This document shows positions 6,044 to 6,556 of a stretch of DNA of 6,556 nt, in pieces (position 1 is the first letter of the stretch; every line of letters begins with the position of its first letter). The stretch covers positions 30,106-36,661 of the forward strand of contig DUHN01000078.1 in assembly GCA_013330825.1 (NCBI GenBank), read 5' to 3'. This DNA comes from Candidatus Woesearchaeota archaeon (GTDB lineage: Archaea; Nanobdellota; Nanobdellia; Woesearchaeales; GW2011-AR4). The notes under the pieces are model-generated. The model ran no database searches, had not been told where the DNA came from, and saw only the letters and a program-made list of their open reading frames with translations. The translations under genes and the position numbers were made by a program.

Positions 6044-6055
6044 AAAATGAAAAAA
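6044..6055 (-). terminator. T-rich terminator candidate for the coiled-coil gene
   Basis: On the minus strand a run of six T (6055-6050) and one of four T (6047-6044) begin 10 nt after the stop of the coiled-coil gene. Archaeal RNA polymerase stops at such oligo-T tracts without a hairpin. No comparable tract follows aspS on the plus strand in this 29-nt gap. Confidence 0.4.
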
Positions 6056-6064
6056 TAGAGAAGG

Positions 6065-6556
6065 TCAGTGCATCGCAGGCATGCCCCTCCTCATCTTGGA
6101 CACCAGCCTCTCAAGCGTGTCGATCTTCCGCATGAGCTCCAGCTTCTCGGAATCAGCCTGCTGCAGCTGCCGCGCGAACCTGTGCAGCTCGAAGTCAGCC
6201 GCCTTGATGCTGCCGGAGATGTCGAGCCACTTGCCCATCTCCTGCTTCACCAATTCCGTTTTCTTCAGCATTTCCTTGACGGAATTCTTCATCTCCTCGT
6301 AATCGGAGATGTCCTTGCGCAAAACTTCCATGTTGAGCGTCAGCTCCTGCTTCAGCTCCTCCTCGAACTTGTCGAGCAGCTTCTTCTGCAGCTGCGCCTT
6401 GAGCAGCTTGAAATCGTAGACTTCCTTCGACAAATCCTCGCGGATGGTGGAGAACATGCCCAGGCTGTCCCGCATCTCGGACAGCATCTCCTGCTGCAGC
6501 GCCCGCGCCTCCCCCAATTCCTTTTTCAGGGATTCCATCTCCTTCGAGAAATGGGC
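6065..6556 (-). CDS. Coiled-coil protein of unknown function, partial (N-terminus off window)
   Basis: I do not recognise this gene. The 163 residues in view are almost entirely charged heptad-like helix rich in Glu, Lys, Leu, Met and Gln, broken only by a short segment around KWLDISGSIKAADFELHRFARQL, and ending in a basic tail (SKMRRGMPAMH). There is no membrane segment. The frame stays open to the right edge. A Met is encoded at 6538, but six more in-frame codons precede it and continue the helical pattern, and the window ends before any promoter could be seen, so the true start probably lies outside. Such proteins can be structural, chromosome-associated or polymer-forming, but nothing here selects among these. 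It is convergent with aspS across 29 nt. Confidence 0.65.
   Translation of the reverse strand, partial: AHFSKEMESLKKELGEARALQQEMLSEMRDSLGMFSTIREDLSKEVYDFKLLKAQLQKKLLDKFEEELKQELTLNMEVLRKDISDYEEMKNSVKEMLKKTELVKQEMGKWLDISGSIKAADFELHRFARQLQQADSEKLELMRKIDTLERLVSKMRRGMPAMH

Noticed and set aside
1..6556. CRISPR array, tRNA or rRNA genes, insertion sequence
   Set aside because: No regularly spaced repeats, no cloverleaf or rRNA-like segment, and no transposase or terminal inverted repeats were found.

Overview
The window reads as archaeal chromosome. None of the gene starts has a bacterial -35/-10 promoter or a Shine-Dalgarno site. Instead, each of the five starts inside the window has an A/T-rich TATA-like box centred about 26-28 nt upstream of the ATG, the pattern of TBP/TFB promoters driving leaderless or nearly leaderless transcripts. 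Two central enzymes (tRNA-guanine transglycosylase and AspRS) are nevertheless of bacterial type. A small, gene-dense archaeon of the DPANN kind with bacterial-like translation genes is a plausible host. That lineage guess is inference; no marker gene here fixes it.

Layout: 1-264 is a GC-rich, repeat-bearing intergenic stretch with no convincing gene. Then come six genes in strictly alternating orientation: tgt (+, 265-1470), a YhhQ/VUT-family queuosine-precursor transporter (-, 1474-2190), a putative cytosolic zinc metallopeptidase (+, 2258-3151), a GNAT acetyltransferase (-, 3148-3690), aspS with a C-terminal fusion (+, 3801-6035), and a coiled-coil protein (-, 6065 to the right edge, partial). 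Convergent partners touch (3-nt gap, 4-nt overlap, 29-nt gap). Divergent partners are split by short spacers that carry the promoters. No pair can form an ordinary operon, so each complete gene has its own promoter.

Functionally the window is about tRNA. The TGT and the transporter form a convergent pair able to import a 7-deazaguanine base (preQ1 or queuine) and insert it at the wobble G34 of tRNAs for Asp, Asn, His and Tyr. The TGT carries Gly where bacterial preQ1 enzymes have the pocket Val, which points to queuine, and it has an extra segment of about 26 residues. The AspRS is a full bacterial-type enzyme followed by a complete YbaK/ProX-type aminoacyl-tRNA deacylase domain, an unusual synthetase plus editing-domain fusion. 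It has His31, a hallmark of non-discriminating AspRS. The peptidase has an HEIGH zinc motif followed by an EEAKAF motif, reminiscent of the ImmA/IrrE-type layout. The divergent promoter between transporter and peptidase is a perfect 20-bp palindrome placed almost exactly midway between the two start codons.
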